In this document: positions 31,926 through 37,890 of the stretch, piece by piece
Numbering within the stretch: the stretch's first letter is position 1
Layout of the letters: each line of letters begins with the position of its first letter
NCBI GenBank assembly: GCA_900549085.1
Contig: URMO01000015.1
Coordinates: 1 to 37,890, forward strand
DNA: 37,890 nt
DNA from: an uncultured Collinsella sp.
GTDB lineage: Bacteria > Actinomycetota > Coriobacteriia > Coriobacteriales > Coriobacteriaceae
Direction: 5' to 3'
Notes under the pieces: model-generated
Seen by the model: only the letters and a program-made list of their open reading frames with translations
Database searches by the model: none
What the model was told of the DNA's origin: nothing
Translations under genes and position numbers: made by a program

Positions 31926-32291
31926 TCACGCACGGCGCTCGATTATCGCCCCGCACTTCGGGCAATGGACGGCCTCATACGCCAGCATGTCCCCAAAGCC
32001 GATATGTTCCCAGATCTGTCCATCCCATCCGCAGTCGGAGCAGTGGAAGTAGCCGTCGACCATCCGCTTGCCCGGGATGAACGGATCCTGCTTGTGCTCG
32101 ACAAGGTCGAGGCATGTCGGGCGGTCGATTAGGTCGGCGATTTTTCCGCACGGCACATTAAAGTCGCAGATGGCGTATTTTTTACCGAAAAGCGCCTCCG
32201 ATATTTCATAGCACTTGGCATATGATTCAGTATCGCAGTTACAACTCCGTAGGAACCTCGCAGCCTCAACCCGATCCTCATTGCTAATCAT
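31926..32291 (-). CDS. Zinc-ribbon protein, paralogue of the next gene
   Basis: The 121-residue protein opens MISNEDRVEAARFLRSC, shares IADLIDRPT with its neighbour, and has zinc ligands in FHCSDCGWDG and VHCPKCGAIIE. Such ADLIDRPT/CPxCGA proteins are common small genes in actinobacterial phages and have no known function. It starts inside the upstream gene (8-base overlap at ATGATTAG). Base composition is somewhat less GC-rich than adjacent genes. Confidence 0.75.
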   Translation of the reverse strand: MISNEDRVEAARFLRSCNCDTESYAKCYEISEALFGKKYAICDFNVPCGKIADLIDRPTCLDLVEHKQDPFIPGKRMVDGYFHCSDCGWDGQIWEHIGFGDMLAYEAVHCPKCGAIIERRA

Positions 32292-32607
32292 CGACAATCG
32301 CCGCCCCACACTTAGGACAATGGTTCCACCGCATATCGCCGATTGAGTAGCCGCAGACCTCGCAGCACGGGGTTTCCCTGCCGTACTTGGTCTTGAACTT
32401 GCCATGGCGCGTAGTGGTCGGGCGGTCGATTAGGTCGGCAAGATGCAGCAAGTCCTCGTAATGAGGCCAACCGCGGACTCCGCAGAACACGGCATAGAGC
32501 GCGGCGAACGGAGAGTAGTCGGGATCGTCTTGCAGGTCGTTTTTGCGCCTGTTGGCTGCGCTTCGTATATTCGCCGCTACATTGCGGCGCTCATCATCGG
32601 TAATCAT
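32284..32607 (-). CDS. Zinc-ribbon protein, paralogue of the previous gene
   Basis: The 107-residue protein opens MITDDERRNVAANIRSAANR, contains HLADLIDRPTTTRHG and ends with the ribbon CCEVCGYSIG and HCPKCGAAIVDD. The shared layout (helical start, ADLIDRPT, C-terminal ribbon) shows a duplication with 31926-32291. The ATG overlaps the XRE gene stop (ATGA). Confidence 0.75.
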   Translation of the reverse strand: MITDDERRNVAANIRSAANRRKNDLQDDPDYSPFAALYAVFCGVRGWPHYEDLLHLADLIDRPTTTRHGKFKTKYGRETPCCEVCGYSIGDMRWNHCPKCGAAIVDD

Positions 32608-32828
32608 TCGTACACCTCTATCACGAGCTCGTGTATGTCTATGCCTGTCTCTTCGGCAATGGAGAATAGGATTTTCAACGAAATACTCTTACGACCGTTC
32701 AGCAGCTCGCTGAAATACGAAGTCGAGATGCCGAGCGTCTTGGCAAAATCGCCTTGCGTGAGATCGCGGTCAATCAGATAGTGTTGGATGGCCTTCCTAT
32801 TGAGCACGTAATCGGTCGTCGCCCTCAT
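32604..32828 (-). CDS. XRE-family helix-turn-helix regulator
   Basis: A 74-residue protein is nearly all one HTH_3 domain: DLTQGDFAKTLGISTSYFSE then LLNGRKSISLKILFSIAEETG. It resembles Cro/antitoxin-type small repressors. GGGAGGG lies 7 bases before the ATG at 32828, which makes a 32-base overlap with the Lar-like gene. Position in the early block suggests control of early genes; its operator is not identified. Confidence 0.85.
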   Translation of the reverse strand: MRATTDYVLNRKAIQHYLIDRDLTQGDFAKTLGISTSYFSELLNGRKSISLKILFSIAEETGIDIHELVIEVYE

Positions 32829-33051
32829 CGCTTGCCCTCCCGTTCCAAAAGACCGCAGCCGTCTCCTTCGCAAGGTTCTGGTCGTCTCCACCGTACGAGT
32901 AGACCTTCGGGCCATCTGCGCCGCAACGGTAGCACCGGACGGCGTACAGCGTCATACCCGAGGCCGATACCTGCTCGCTCCTGATGATGGTGCTGTGCCT
33001 GCCGCAGAACGGGCACGGCTTCAGCCCTTCAAGTAGCTCTAGCTCACTCAT
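32797..33051 (-). CDS. Lar-like restriction alleviation protein
   Basis: The 84-residue protein has LKPCPFCGRHSTI, then VRCYRCGADGPKV and ETAAVFWNGRASDE. This is the Lar pattern (N-terminal CPFCG, second CxxC with GA.GP, then A...WN.R). Lar-type proteins modulate host type I restriction, though many zinc-ribbon relatives are untested. AAGGAGG precedes the ATG at 33051, which overlaps the upstream stop (ATGA). Confidence 0.85.
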   Translation of the reverse strand: MSELELLEGLKPCPFCGRHSTIIRSEQVSASGMTLYAVRCYRCGADGPKVYSYGGDDQNLAKETAAVFWNGRASDEGDDRLRAQ

Positions 33052-33371
33052 TCGTCCTCCTTGCGCTGGAACCCGAGCTGCTCGGTTATGTCGTTCTCGT
33101 TGAACGTCCACGAGTACATGTCGAACACTTCATACGAGTCGTCGATGATGACATTCGATACGTTCACCTCACGCAGCCGGCCATCCTCTTGCATGACCAC
33201 GGCAACCGGCTGACGGGTTTTACCCGTATCCCTGCTGCTCGAGGATATGCAGCGGTCGAGGTCGGTGGTCGTCTTGTCGAACACGCCGACGAGCAGCGCC
33301 TTCTCGTAGCCGGTCTTCGAGTCCGTCTTGAACATCTGGACGAAGCACGGCACCAAGTCGTTAGTCAGCAT
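33048..33371 (-). CDS. Hypothetical early phage protein
   Basis: I do not recognise this 107-residue protein. It has a beta-rich first half (LVPCFVQMFKTDSKTGYEKA then LLVGVF), a Ser-rich loop (ISSSSRDTGKTRQPVAVV) and an acidic C-terminus. It overlaps its upstream neighbour by 11 bases and the Lar-like gene by 4, so it is translated as part of the chain. Confidence 0.65.
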   Translation of the reverse strand: MLTNDLVPCFVQMFKTDSKTGYEKALLVGVFDKTTTDLDRCISSSSRDTGKTRQPVAVVMQEDGRLREVNVSNVIIDDSYEVFDMYSWTFNENDITEQLGFQRKEDE

Positions 33372-33570
33372 CAGCCTTCACCTTCTCCAGCTTGCGCCCG
33401 CAGAACGGGCAGAAGCTAATCGGGATGCTCCATGCGTACGGCGGGTCGACAACAATGACATGCTCGCCGTCGTTTGGCTCGTTAATCCACATCTCGACGC
33501 CCTCCTCGCCATCACCGAAGTTGAAATGCGGATTGCCGCAGAATACGCAGCCGTTAGGCATCGGTATCAC
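33361..33570 (-). CDS. Small zinc-ribbon protein
   Basis: The 69-residue protein has CVFCGNPHF at the start and FCPFCGRKLE near the end, a split four-cysteine ribbon around an acidic middle (GDGEEGVEMWINEPNDGEH). It overlaps the upstream gene by 17 bases. The function is unknown. Confidence 0.7.
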   Translation of the reverse strand: MIPMPNGCVFCGNPHFNFGDGEEGVEMWINEPNDGEHVIVVDPPYAWSIPISFCPFCGRKLEKVKADAD

Positions 33571-33958
33571 CCCTCAGCTTGCGGATGCGATCTGCAATGT
33601 CATGCATGACAACCCTTTCGCAGGTTTCGCCTTTGTCGGCGATGCACGATGAACAGTCGCACGCACTCTTGCCAAAATAGGCGCAGGCTTCGTAATTCAG
33701 CGCGTCCGAGCCCCTACCCAAGTCTTCCTCCAACTTCTCCCATGTGTCGGGTGTGGTGAGGTACACGAGTGCCGGATCGAGTGCAAATCCACGGTCGGTA
33801 ATCGCACGCCATTTGTTCGACCATCCGTCACTCAAATCAAAGTCCGTGGTGAATGTCCAGCGCACGATGCTATATACGTTCCCGACACGGTTGAACAGCG
33901 CCACGGTATCTAGAGGTATCTCTCGTCCCTCGGCGTCTCTTGGCAATTCGACACTCAT
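33554..33958 (-). CDS. Hypothetical phage protein with a C-terminal cysteine cluster
   Basis: A 134-residue protein: MSVELPRDAEGREIPLDTVA, then aromatic/acidic central sequence (WSNKWRAITDRGFALDP) and a cysteine cluster CDCSSCIADKGETCERVV followed by a helix. The start at 33958 overlaps the upstream stop (ATGA). The ending resembles Cys-cluster proteins in other Coriobacteriia phages, from memory only. Confidence 0.7.
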   Translation of the reverse strand: MSVELPRDAEGREIPLDTVALFNRVGNVYSIVRWTFTTDFDLSDGWSNKWRAITDRGFALDPALVYLTTPDTWEKLEEDLGRGSDALNYEACAYFGKSACDCSSCIADKGETCERVVMHDIADRIRKLRGDTDA

Positions 33959-34260
33959 AGCCCAAACTCCTCGTAGTCGCGGCACTCGCCGCACTCGTCC
34001 TCGCAGTACAGCAGGTTCTCCATGAGCCACGCCACGGCCCACTTCGCCAGGCGCCAGAACCCTTCCTTGCGGTCAGGCGCCTCTGCGTCGTAGGCGCGCT
34101 CGAACCCGAGGTGGCAGTATCCGTAGTCGACGTGGATGTCGCTGCCGCAGAAATGCCTGCAGTTCCCGCACATCCTAGGCTCGCAGGCCCCGCCGAAGTG
34201 GCGCTCGATGGCGGCGTCGGTCACCCCCATCGGGTAGCCTCCGACCCTCGAGTCACTCAT
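33955..34260 (-). CDS. Hypothetical cysteine-rich phage protein
   Basis: The 101-residue protein has CEPRMCGNCRHFCGS, a further Cys in YGYCHLGFE, and a terminal CEDECGEC, so two possible metal sites flank a Trp-rich helix (EGFWRLAKWAVAWLMENL). Not recognised. The start at 34260 overlaps the upstream stop by 8 bases. Confidence 0.68.
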   Translation of the reverse strand: MSDSRVGGYPMGVTDAAIERHFGGACEPRMCGNCRHFCGSDIHVDYGYCHLGFERAYDAEAPDRKEGFWRLAKWAVAWLMENLLYCEDECGECRDYEEFGL

Positions 34261-34561
34261 CGCACTCCACCGCCCCCGTGCTCTCGTCGAGCAGGTCGAT
34301 GGCATCCCCGACGGTCGCCTCGATGCTCGTCAGCTGGCGGCGCAGGTTCTGCACGAGGTTCGCGCCGGTGACCTCCGCCCTTCCCGCCTCGTAGGCGCGC
34401 TCGATCATGTCGGTCACCGCGACCTGCATCGCCGTGTCGTTGTAGCCGCGCCTGACGCGATACTTCCCCAGGTAGGCGTGCGCCCTGTCCTGCGGCCTGC
34501 ACTCGCGGTCGAAATGAAACACCTCGACCGCGTCTGCCTTGATCTGCTCCAAAGTCTCCAT
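34253..34561 (-). CDS. Hypothetical helical early protein
   Basis: The 102-residue protein is acidic and mostly helical (TLEQIKADAVEVFHF, MIERAYEAGRAEVTGANLVQ then NLRRQLTSIEATVGD). No zinc or catalytic motif is seen. The start codon at 34561 overlaps the upstream stop (TGATG); a GTG one codon earlier is also possible. Confidence 0.65.
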   Translation of the reverse strand: METLEQIKADAVEVFHFDRECRPQDRAHAYLGKYRVRRGYNDTAMQVAVTDMIERAYEAGRAEVTGANLVQNLRRQLTSIEATVGDAIDLLDESTGAVECDE

Positions 34562-34863
34562 CACAAACGTCCCCTCTCTCGGTTCCTCTCGTTGCAGCGC
34601 TCGATTGCCGCGTCCACGTCATCCTGCGTGAACTCCTCGGCGTCGAGCAGGTTGACGACCGCCTGGACCACGTCCATGCACTCGTCGATAAGGTCCTGGC
34701 GGTACGCCCTGCGCGCCGTCATGATCGGGCTGAGGCGCATGTCGTCGCAATCCTGCCAAGCGCCGTATACCTCAGCCGCCTCCTCGAGCGGCTTGAGCGC
34801 CTGCGCCTTCGGCGCATCCGGCTTGTCGAACGCGCCGAAGGCGAGCCTGTAACCGTCCCGCAT
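34561..34863 (-). CDS. MazG-like nucleotide pyrophosphohydrolase
   Basis: A 100-residue all-helical protein has KPLEEAAEVYGAW (EExxE metal motif) and LIDECMDVVQAVVNLLD (ExxD motif), the signature of MazG-like enzymes that hydrolyse (d)NTPs or alarmones. MazG-type proteins in phages are thought to adjust nucleotide pools or stress signals. The start at 34863 overlaps the upstream stop (TGATG). Confidence 0.78.
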   Translation of the reverse strand: MRDGYRLAFGAFDKPDAPKAQALKPLEEAAEVYGAWQDCDDMRLSPIMTARRAYRQDLIDECMDVVQAVVNLLDAEEFTQDDVDAAIERCNERNRERGRL

Positions 34864-35096
34864 CAGATGCGCCTCCCCTGTGCCAGCGCCGCGCGCATGG
34901 CGTTGACCTCTCGGCCCGACTCGCTCCTCGTTCCGAGGTACACGTCCACGGGCCGCTTGCTCGCATCCCTTCGCGCCACGTTCTCGCACCACCCGCAGCA
35001 GTACCTCTGGTTCCTGTACGCCGTGCGGAACCGCCTGCCGCACTGCCCGCACACGAGCACGTAGCCCCCGCGCCTGTCCAGCGACTCAGCCCTCAT
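34863..35096 (-). CDS. Small zinc-ribbon protein
   Basis: A 77-residue basic protein with VCGQCGRRFRTAYRNQRYCC and GWCENVARR, a CxxC...CxxC ribbon, followed by DVYLGTRSESGRE. It may bind nucleic acid. It overlaps the upstream gene by 11 bases and the MazG-like gene by one. Confidence 0.68.
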   Translation of the reverse strand: MRAESLDRRGGYVLVCGQCGRRFRTAYRNQRYCCGWCENVARRDASKRPVDVYLGTRSESGREVNAMRAALAQGRRI

Positions 35097-35328
35097 GTCG
35101 CGCCTCCCAGTAGTTGCACCTCGCGAGCCCCTGCGTAGCGTGCACGAAGTCGGGGCAGCGCATGCACGTGTACCGCTTGCGGCCCTCGCCGGACGCCGTC
35201 ATGACCGCCTCGCTCACGGCGCAGAACCCGCACGTTTCGCAGCGGGCGCTGCGCGGCCCGTCGTCGTAGATGCTCACAGACCCCTTCGGTCTGCCCATGT
35301 TCTCGTTCCTCTCGGCGTCCAAGCTCAT
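35086..35328 (-). CDS. Small zinc-binding protein
   Basis: The 80-residue protein has RCETCGFCAV, YTCMRCPDFV and a later Cys in LARCNYW. The N-terminal part carries MGRPKGSVSIYDDGPR, with a short AT-hook-like GRPKG. The start at 35328 follows AGGAGG and overlaps the replication-protein stop (ATGA). An internal ATG at 35298 (MGRPKG) is the alternative start. Confidence 0.68.
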   Translation of the reverse strand: MSLDAERNENMGRPKGSVSIYDDGPRSARCETCGFCAVSEAVMTASGEGRKRYTCMRCPDFVHATQGLARCNYWEARHEG

Positions 35329-36197
35329 GACGCCCTCCTCTCGCATGCGGCCCTCGCATCCAGCAGACGCCGCGCGTCCTGGTACGCCTTGAGCGCCACC
35401 GGGTCGGCGGTCGTCCCCCTCGGGGCCTTCACCTTCGCCGGGTCGATGCCCGGATGTTCCTCTCGCCACCTGCGTTCGAGCTCCGCCCTCGTCTGCTCGG
35501 GCGTCCTCGTCGGCTTGAACGTGGCGGCCTCGACCTCCGAGGCGGTGGGCTTGCCTCTCGCCCGGTCGTCGGCGTCGATGCGTTTCTGGCGCCTGGACCA
35601 GTCGAGCGCGAGGGCGCCCCAGTTGCTCACCGGCTGGCCGTTGCCCTTGACCCAGCCCTGAGACTCGAAGTAGGCCCAGAAGGCGTCCGGGTCGCCGCTC
35701 AGGCAGTTGGCGCCGAAGTACCCGCGGGCCTCATCGAGGGTCGGCGGCTCGAACTCGGGCGGCGCGGCGGGGGCATCGCCCCCATCACAGGACAGCTCAG
35801 CACAATCCAGTTCAGGACAGGCTAGGCTAGGGTAGGTTAGGTTAGGGTTTTCACTTTCCGAAACCTGCGTTTCGGGTTTGTCGGAAACTGGTTTCCCGTT
35901 TGAAAAACCTAGGTTTTCGCTTTCCGAAACCTGCGTTTCGGGTTTGTCGGAAACTTGTTTCTTGCGCGGGCGACCGCCCTTGCCACCCCTGCCGCGCGCG
36001 TCCTTGGAGTTGTCGATGGCGTTCTTCATCGCCTTGAAAACGCGGCGGAGGTACTTCGGGAGGTCGGCCTCGACGCCGTGCAGCCCGTACATCATGATCG
36101 CGTCGGCGAGCATCGCGCGGTCGCGCAGGTCCTCGGGGTCGCTCGCGTCGAAGTCGTCGTAGACCTCGGCGAAGCTGTCGAACACGGTAAAGGCCAT
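35325..36197 (-). CDS. Replication organiser-like protein with DUF6291 N-terminus
   Basis: The 290-residue protein begins MAFTVFDSFAEVYDDFDASD and AIMMYGLHGVEADLP, the DUF6291 pattern found in phage replication regions. It continues with KAMKNAIDNSKDARGRGG and GRPRKK. A linker holds two copies of VSDKPETQVSESEN and a cysteine-dotted low-complexity part (LACPELDCAELSC). The C-terminal part has ARGYFGANCLSGDPDAFWAY, a DnaD/replisome-organiser-like tail with WVKGNGQPVSNWGALA. GGGGGTGG precedes the ATG at 36197. It follows ssb and probably loads host helicase at an origin. Confidence 0.8.
   Translation of the reverse strand: MAFTVFDSFAEVYDDFDASDPEDLRDRAMLADAIMMYGLHGVEADLPKYLRRVFKAMKNAIDNSKDARGRGGKGGRPRKKQVSDKPETQVSESENLGFSNGKPVSDKPETQVSESENPNLTYPSLACPELDCAELSCDGGDAPAAPPEFEPPTLDEARGYFGANCLSGDPDAFWAYFESQGWVKGNGQPVSNWGALALDWSRRQKRIDADDRARGKPTASEVEAATFKPTRTPEQTRAELERRWREEHPGIDPAKVKAPRGTTADPVALKAYQDARRLLDARAACERRAS
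35846..35961. repeat. Two 50-base direct repeats with hairpins: candidate phage replication origin
   Basis: Copies at 35846-35895 and 35912-35961 differ at two bases and lie 66 bases apart in frame. Each contains a 7-bp hairpin, ccgaaacctgcgtttcgg. A 14-base perfect palindrome (aaaacctaggtttt, 35904-35917) lies between them. The region is clearly richer in A and T than its surroundings. Iteron-like repeats inside a replication initiator gene mark the origin in lambdoid and other phages, so this is a candidate origin. Confidence 0.55.
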
Positions 36198-36307
36198 CAG
36201 AACCACCCCCATAGAAGTGAAGAGAAGAACAGGAAACCCGCGGAGAAGGAGGCGGCGAACAGGGCCGCCTCCCAGTGGTCGCGGATGATGTCGGGTACGT
36301 GCCTCAT
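36197..36307 (-). CDS. 36-residue membrane peptide between ssb and the replication gene
   Basis: An ATG overlapping the ssb stop (TGATG) opens a 36-codon frame whose TGA overlaps the next ATG (TGATG). The peptide MRHVPDIIRDHWEAALF continues as one hydrophobic segment (AASFSAGFLFFSSLLWGWF). The exact coupling on both sides supports translation. It cannot be assigned a function; a membrane anchor or small inhibitor is possible. Confidence 0.65.
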   Translation of the reverse strand: MRHVPDIIRDHWEAALFAASFSAGFLFFSSLLWGWF

Positions 36308-36783
36308 CAGAACGGCACGTCCTCGTCGTAGAACTCGGACTGCGGGACCGCGGCGTAGGCCTGCTGGGCGCTCCACTGCGGCGCGGCCTGCGCCTGTGGC
36401 TGCACGGGCACCGTGTTCGCGAGGCTCTGCTGCGGCTGGGCCTGCGTCTGACCCTCACGGCGCACCATGACCTCGATCTCGTCGACGATAACCTCGAGCT
36501 TCGAGCGCTTCTGGCCGTCGCGCTCCCAAGAGCTGTAGTGCAGCTTGCCCTCGATCGCGACCTTCATCCCCTTGGCGAGGAAACGGCCAACGGCCTCGGC
36601 GCGGTTGCCGAATATCGTGCAGTCGACGAAGTTGGGATAGTCCTCCCACTCGCCCGTCTGCGCGTTGCGGCGGCGGTCGTTCACGGCGACGCCGAAGGAC
36701 AGGACCTGCGTCCCGCTCGCCGTGGCGCGCAGCTCGGGGTCGCGAGTGAGGTTGCCGGTGATGTTCACTCGATTGATGCTCAC
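36307..36783 (-). CDS. ssb: Single-stranded DNA-binding protein
   Basis: A 158-residue SSB: OB fold opening MSINRVNITGNLTRDPELRA, then VLSFGVAVNDRRRN, FVDCTIFGNRAEA, KGMKVAIEGKLHYSSWE, a Gln/Ala/Pro-rich linker and the partner-binding tip YDEDVPF. The start is GTG, overlapping the aIHF stop (GTGA). It protects single strands in phage replication. Confidence 0.96.
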   Translation of the reverse strand: MSINRVNITGNLTRDPELRATASGTQVLSFGVAVNDRRRNAQTGEWEDYPNFVDCTIFGNRAEAVGRFLAKGMKVAIEGKLHYSSWERDGQKRSKLEVIVDEIEVMVRREGQTQAQPQQSLANTVPVQPQAQAAPQWSAQQAYAAVPQSEFYDEDVPF

Positions 36784-37121
36784 TGCCCGTCCTCCTTCGC
36801 GGTCATGTGGCTATTGATTGCCTCGACGAGGCGCGGCCCTTGCATGTAGCCCAGGCCGCTCACGCGGCGGCCGTCGCGGATATGGCACGCCTCGACGATC
36901 TTCTGCGCCGTGACCGGGCCGATGCCCGGGAACGAGCGGGCGAACTCGTCAACCTTGAGCTTTGCCGCGATGGGCGCCTCGATGGCCGTCTCGGGCGGGA
37001 TGTTGCCCGCCTTGCACGCCGCCTTGAACGCGGCGCGCTCGCGGCGCGTGTGGACGGCCTTCGCCATCGCCTCCTTGCGCTGCTCCGGCGTTCGGGTCGG
37101 CGGAAGGTTCTTCTCCTCCAT
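36780..37121 (-). CDS. Phage-encoded actinobacterial integration host factor (aIHF/mIHF-like)
   Basis: The 113-residue protein has a basic N-terminal helix (TPEQRKEAMAKAVHTRRERA) and the mIHF core KVDEFARSFPGIGPVTAQKI then IRDGRRVSGLGYMQGPRLVE, an HhH-type minor-groove DNA-binding fold. In actinobacteria mIHF bends DNA and aids phage integration. A copy inside the phage replication block may replace or compete with the host protein. ATG at 37121; three bases after the DUF1351 stop. Confidence 0.88.
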   Translation of the reverse strand: MEEKNLPPTRTPEQRKEAMAKAVHTRRERAAFKAACKAGNIPPETAIEAPIAAKLKVDEFARSFPGIGPVTAQKIVEACHIRDGRRVSGLGYMQGPRLVEAINSHMTAKEDGQ

Positions 37122-37124
37122 GTC

Positions 37125-37890
37125 CTACATCCTCTCTACGTGTCCGTGGATGCCGTTCTCGACCATGACGGCCCTCACGCGGCGCAGCTCGTCCGCCGTG
37201 GCGCACTCGATGACAACGCGGTAGCCCCTCTGCGGTGCCGGGGCCGCATCCTCGGCCGCATCCGGCTCGGGGCGCGACGGGACCACCCGCACGCACCTCG
37301 GCACGCCCAAGGGCGGCTCAGGTTCCTCGGCAGGCACCGGCTCAGGGTCGAGCGGCAGCGGCTCGGGCTCCGGCTCGGGCTCCGGTGCGGGCTCGGGCTC
37401 GGGCGCCGTCGCCTGCTCGTAGGTCGACACGAGCGTGGCGGCCTTGGCGACCTCCTCGCGATGCGCGGCGACAGCCGCCGCCACCTCGCCCGAGTCCATC
37501 GGCAGCGTCCTCGTCCACCACGCGACGGCCCACGCCTTCTCGGACTCGTCCGCGTAGTCCAGCCCGTTGACGAACTTGAACTGGTGCAGCAGCTCGCCCA
37601 CGCGGCGCTCGATGATGTTCTTGGCCTTGACCTCGCCGAAGCTCGCGTTGAGCCACCTGTCGTCGGCGATGCGCTCGTAGGGCACCAGCGGCCCCATCTC
37701 GCCCGCGAGGTCGTAGTAGTGGCCCTTGAGCGCGGCGAGGCGGCGGGTCCTGCACTCGCCGTCGTATCGGTCGATTTCGGCCTTGTACTCATCGGAGAGC
37801 GCGTCGATGGGCGCCGTGATCTCGCCGATGGTCTTGTCGAACGTCTTGAGCAGGTCGCTGTACTTCTTCTTCGCGGCCTTGCGCTGCGCC
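37125..37890 (-). CDS. DUF1351 phage protein, 5' end cut by the window edge
   Basis: The frame is open to the right edge (255 residues visible, no start). The visible N-terminal part (KKKYSDLLKTFDKTIGEIT, DEYKAEIDRYDGE, ERIADDRWLNASFGE) matches the DUF1351 helical family usually encoded beside recombination genes in phages. A Pro/Glu repeat (PEPEPAPEPEPEPEPLP) links to a C-terminal domain (YRVVIECATADELRRVRAVM) that resembles a small alpha/beta domain. A DUF1351 protein suggests a recombinase such as RecT or a nuclease lies just outside the window. Confidence 0.83.
   Translation of the reverse strand, partial: AQRKAAKKKYSDLLKTFDKTIGEITAPIDALSDEYKAEIDRYDGECRTRRLAALKGHYYDLAGEMGPLVPYERIADDRWLNASFGEVKAKNIIERRVGELLHQFKFVNGLDYADESEKAWAVAWWTRTLPMDSGEVAAAVAAHREEVAKAATLVSTYEQATAPEPEPAPEPEPEPEPLPLDPEPVPAEEPEPPLGVPRCVRVVPSRPEPDAAEDAAPAPQRGYRVVIECATADELRRVRAVMVENGIHGHVERM

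Larger units (their letters stand above)
8614..37890 (-). mobile_element. Tailed-phage genome (probable siphovirus prophage), right end outside the window
   Basis: More than 40 consecutive minus-strand genes form a complete order of replication, terminase, portal, head, tail and lysis functions, lying against host thiD. The long tape-measure gene with a frameshifted chaperone pair indicates a long non-contractile tail; no sheath gene is seen. Integrase, excisionase and repressor are not visible, and neither attachment site can be fixed. The left limit is therefore given at the shared terminator as a working boundary. Confidence 0.9.

Noticed and set aside
35846..35961. Direct repeats considered as a CRISPR array
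   Set aside because: Only two copies, 16-base spacing, in frame within a gene and no cas genes.

Overview
The left 8.5 kb is chromosomal DNA of a high-GC Gram-positive bacterium, and the rest is most of a tailed-phage genome that looks like a resident prophage. The host is probably a gut Coriobacteriia member of the Collinsella type. I infer this from the GC-rich coding style, the protein sequences as I know those families, and an actinobacterial-type integration host factor in the phage. No rRNA or tRNA is present to confirm it.

Host part (1-8613): the tail of an unidentified plus-strand gene converges on polA (minus strand), with a shared terminator between them. An M18 aminopeptidase diverges from polA. 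A long palindrome separates it from yaaA. A one-TM hypothetical protein (minus) follows, then thiC behind a clear TPP riboswitch, then thiD. thiC and thiD together give the HMP-pyrophosphate branch of thiamine synthesis.

Phage part (about 8614 to beyond 37890): every gene lies on the minus strand, so transcription runs from the right edge towards thiD. The order is an early replication block (DUF1351 protein, aIHF, SSB, a 36-aa membrane peptide, a DUF6291-type replication protein with internal repeats), then a chain of overlapping small genes rich in zinc ribbons (including a Lar-like antirestriction protein, a MazG-like protein and an XRE regulator). Next come a terminator, terminase, portal, a tail-fibre module carrying a diversity-generating retroelement (DGR), a MuF protein with a C-terminal papain-like toxin domain plus a probable immunity gene, another terminator, head genes (gp10-like, scaffold, P22-type coat, connectors), tail genes (tube, chaperones with a -1 frameshift, tape measure, FnIII protein, hub/CBM protein) and lysis genes. 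Integrase, repressor and attachment sites are not visible; the integration end must lie outside the window or be unrecognisable.

The most exciting system is the DGR at 24311-27315. A 541-aa fibre protein ends in a 113-bp variable repeat (VR). A 113-bp template repeat (TR) lies 213 bp downstream, followed by a reverse transcriptase with a YADD box. TR and VR differ at 13 positions, and all 13 are adenines in the coding strand of the TR: 13 of 21 adenines are changed and none of the 92 other bases. Three consecutive stem-loops lie between TR and VR, no Avd gene is visible, and the reverse transcriptase has a non-standard motif 4 (LGSYLSL where SQ is expected). The second is the virion-linked toxin/immunity pair (MuF plus Tox-PL-like domain, then an 88-aa partner) directly downstream.
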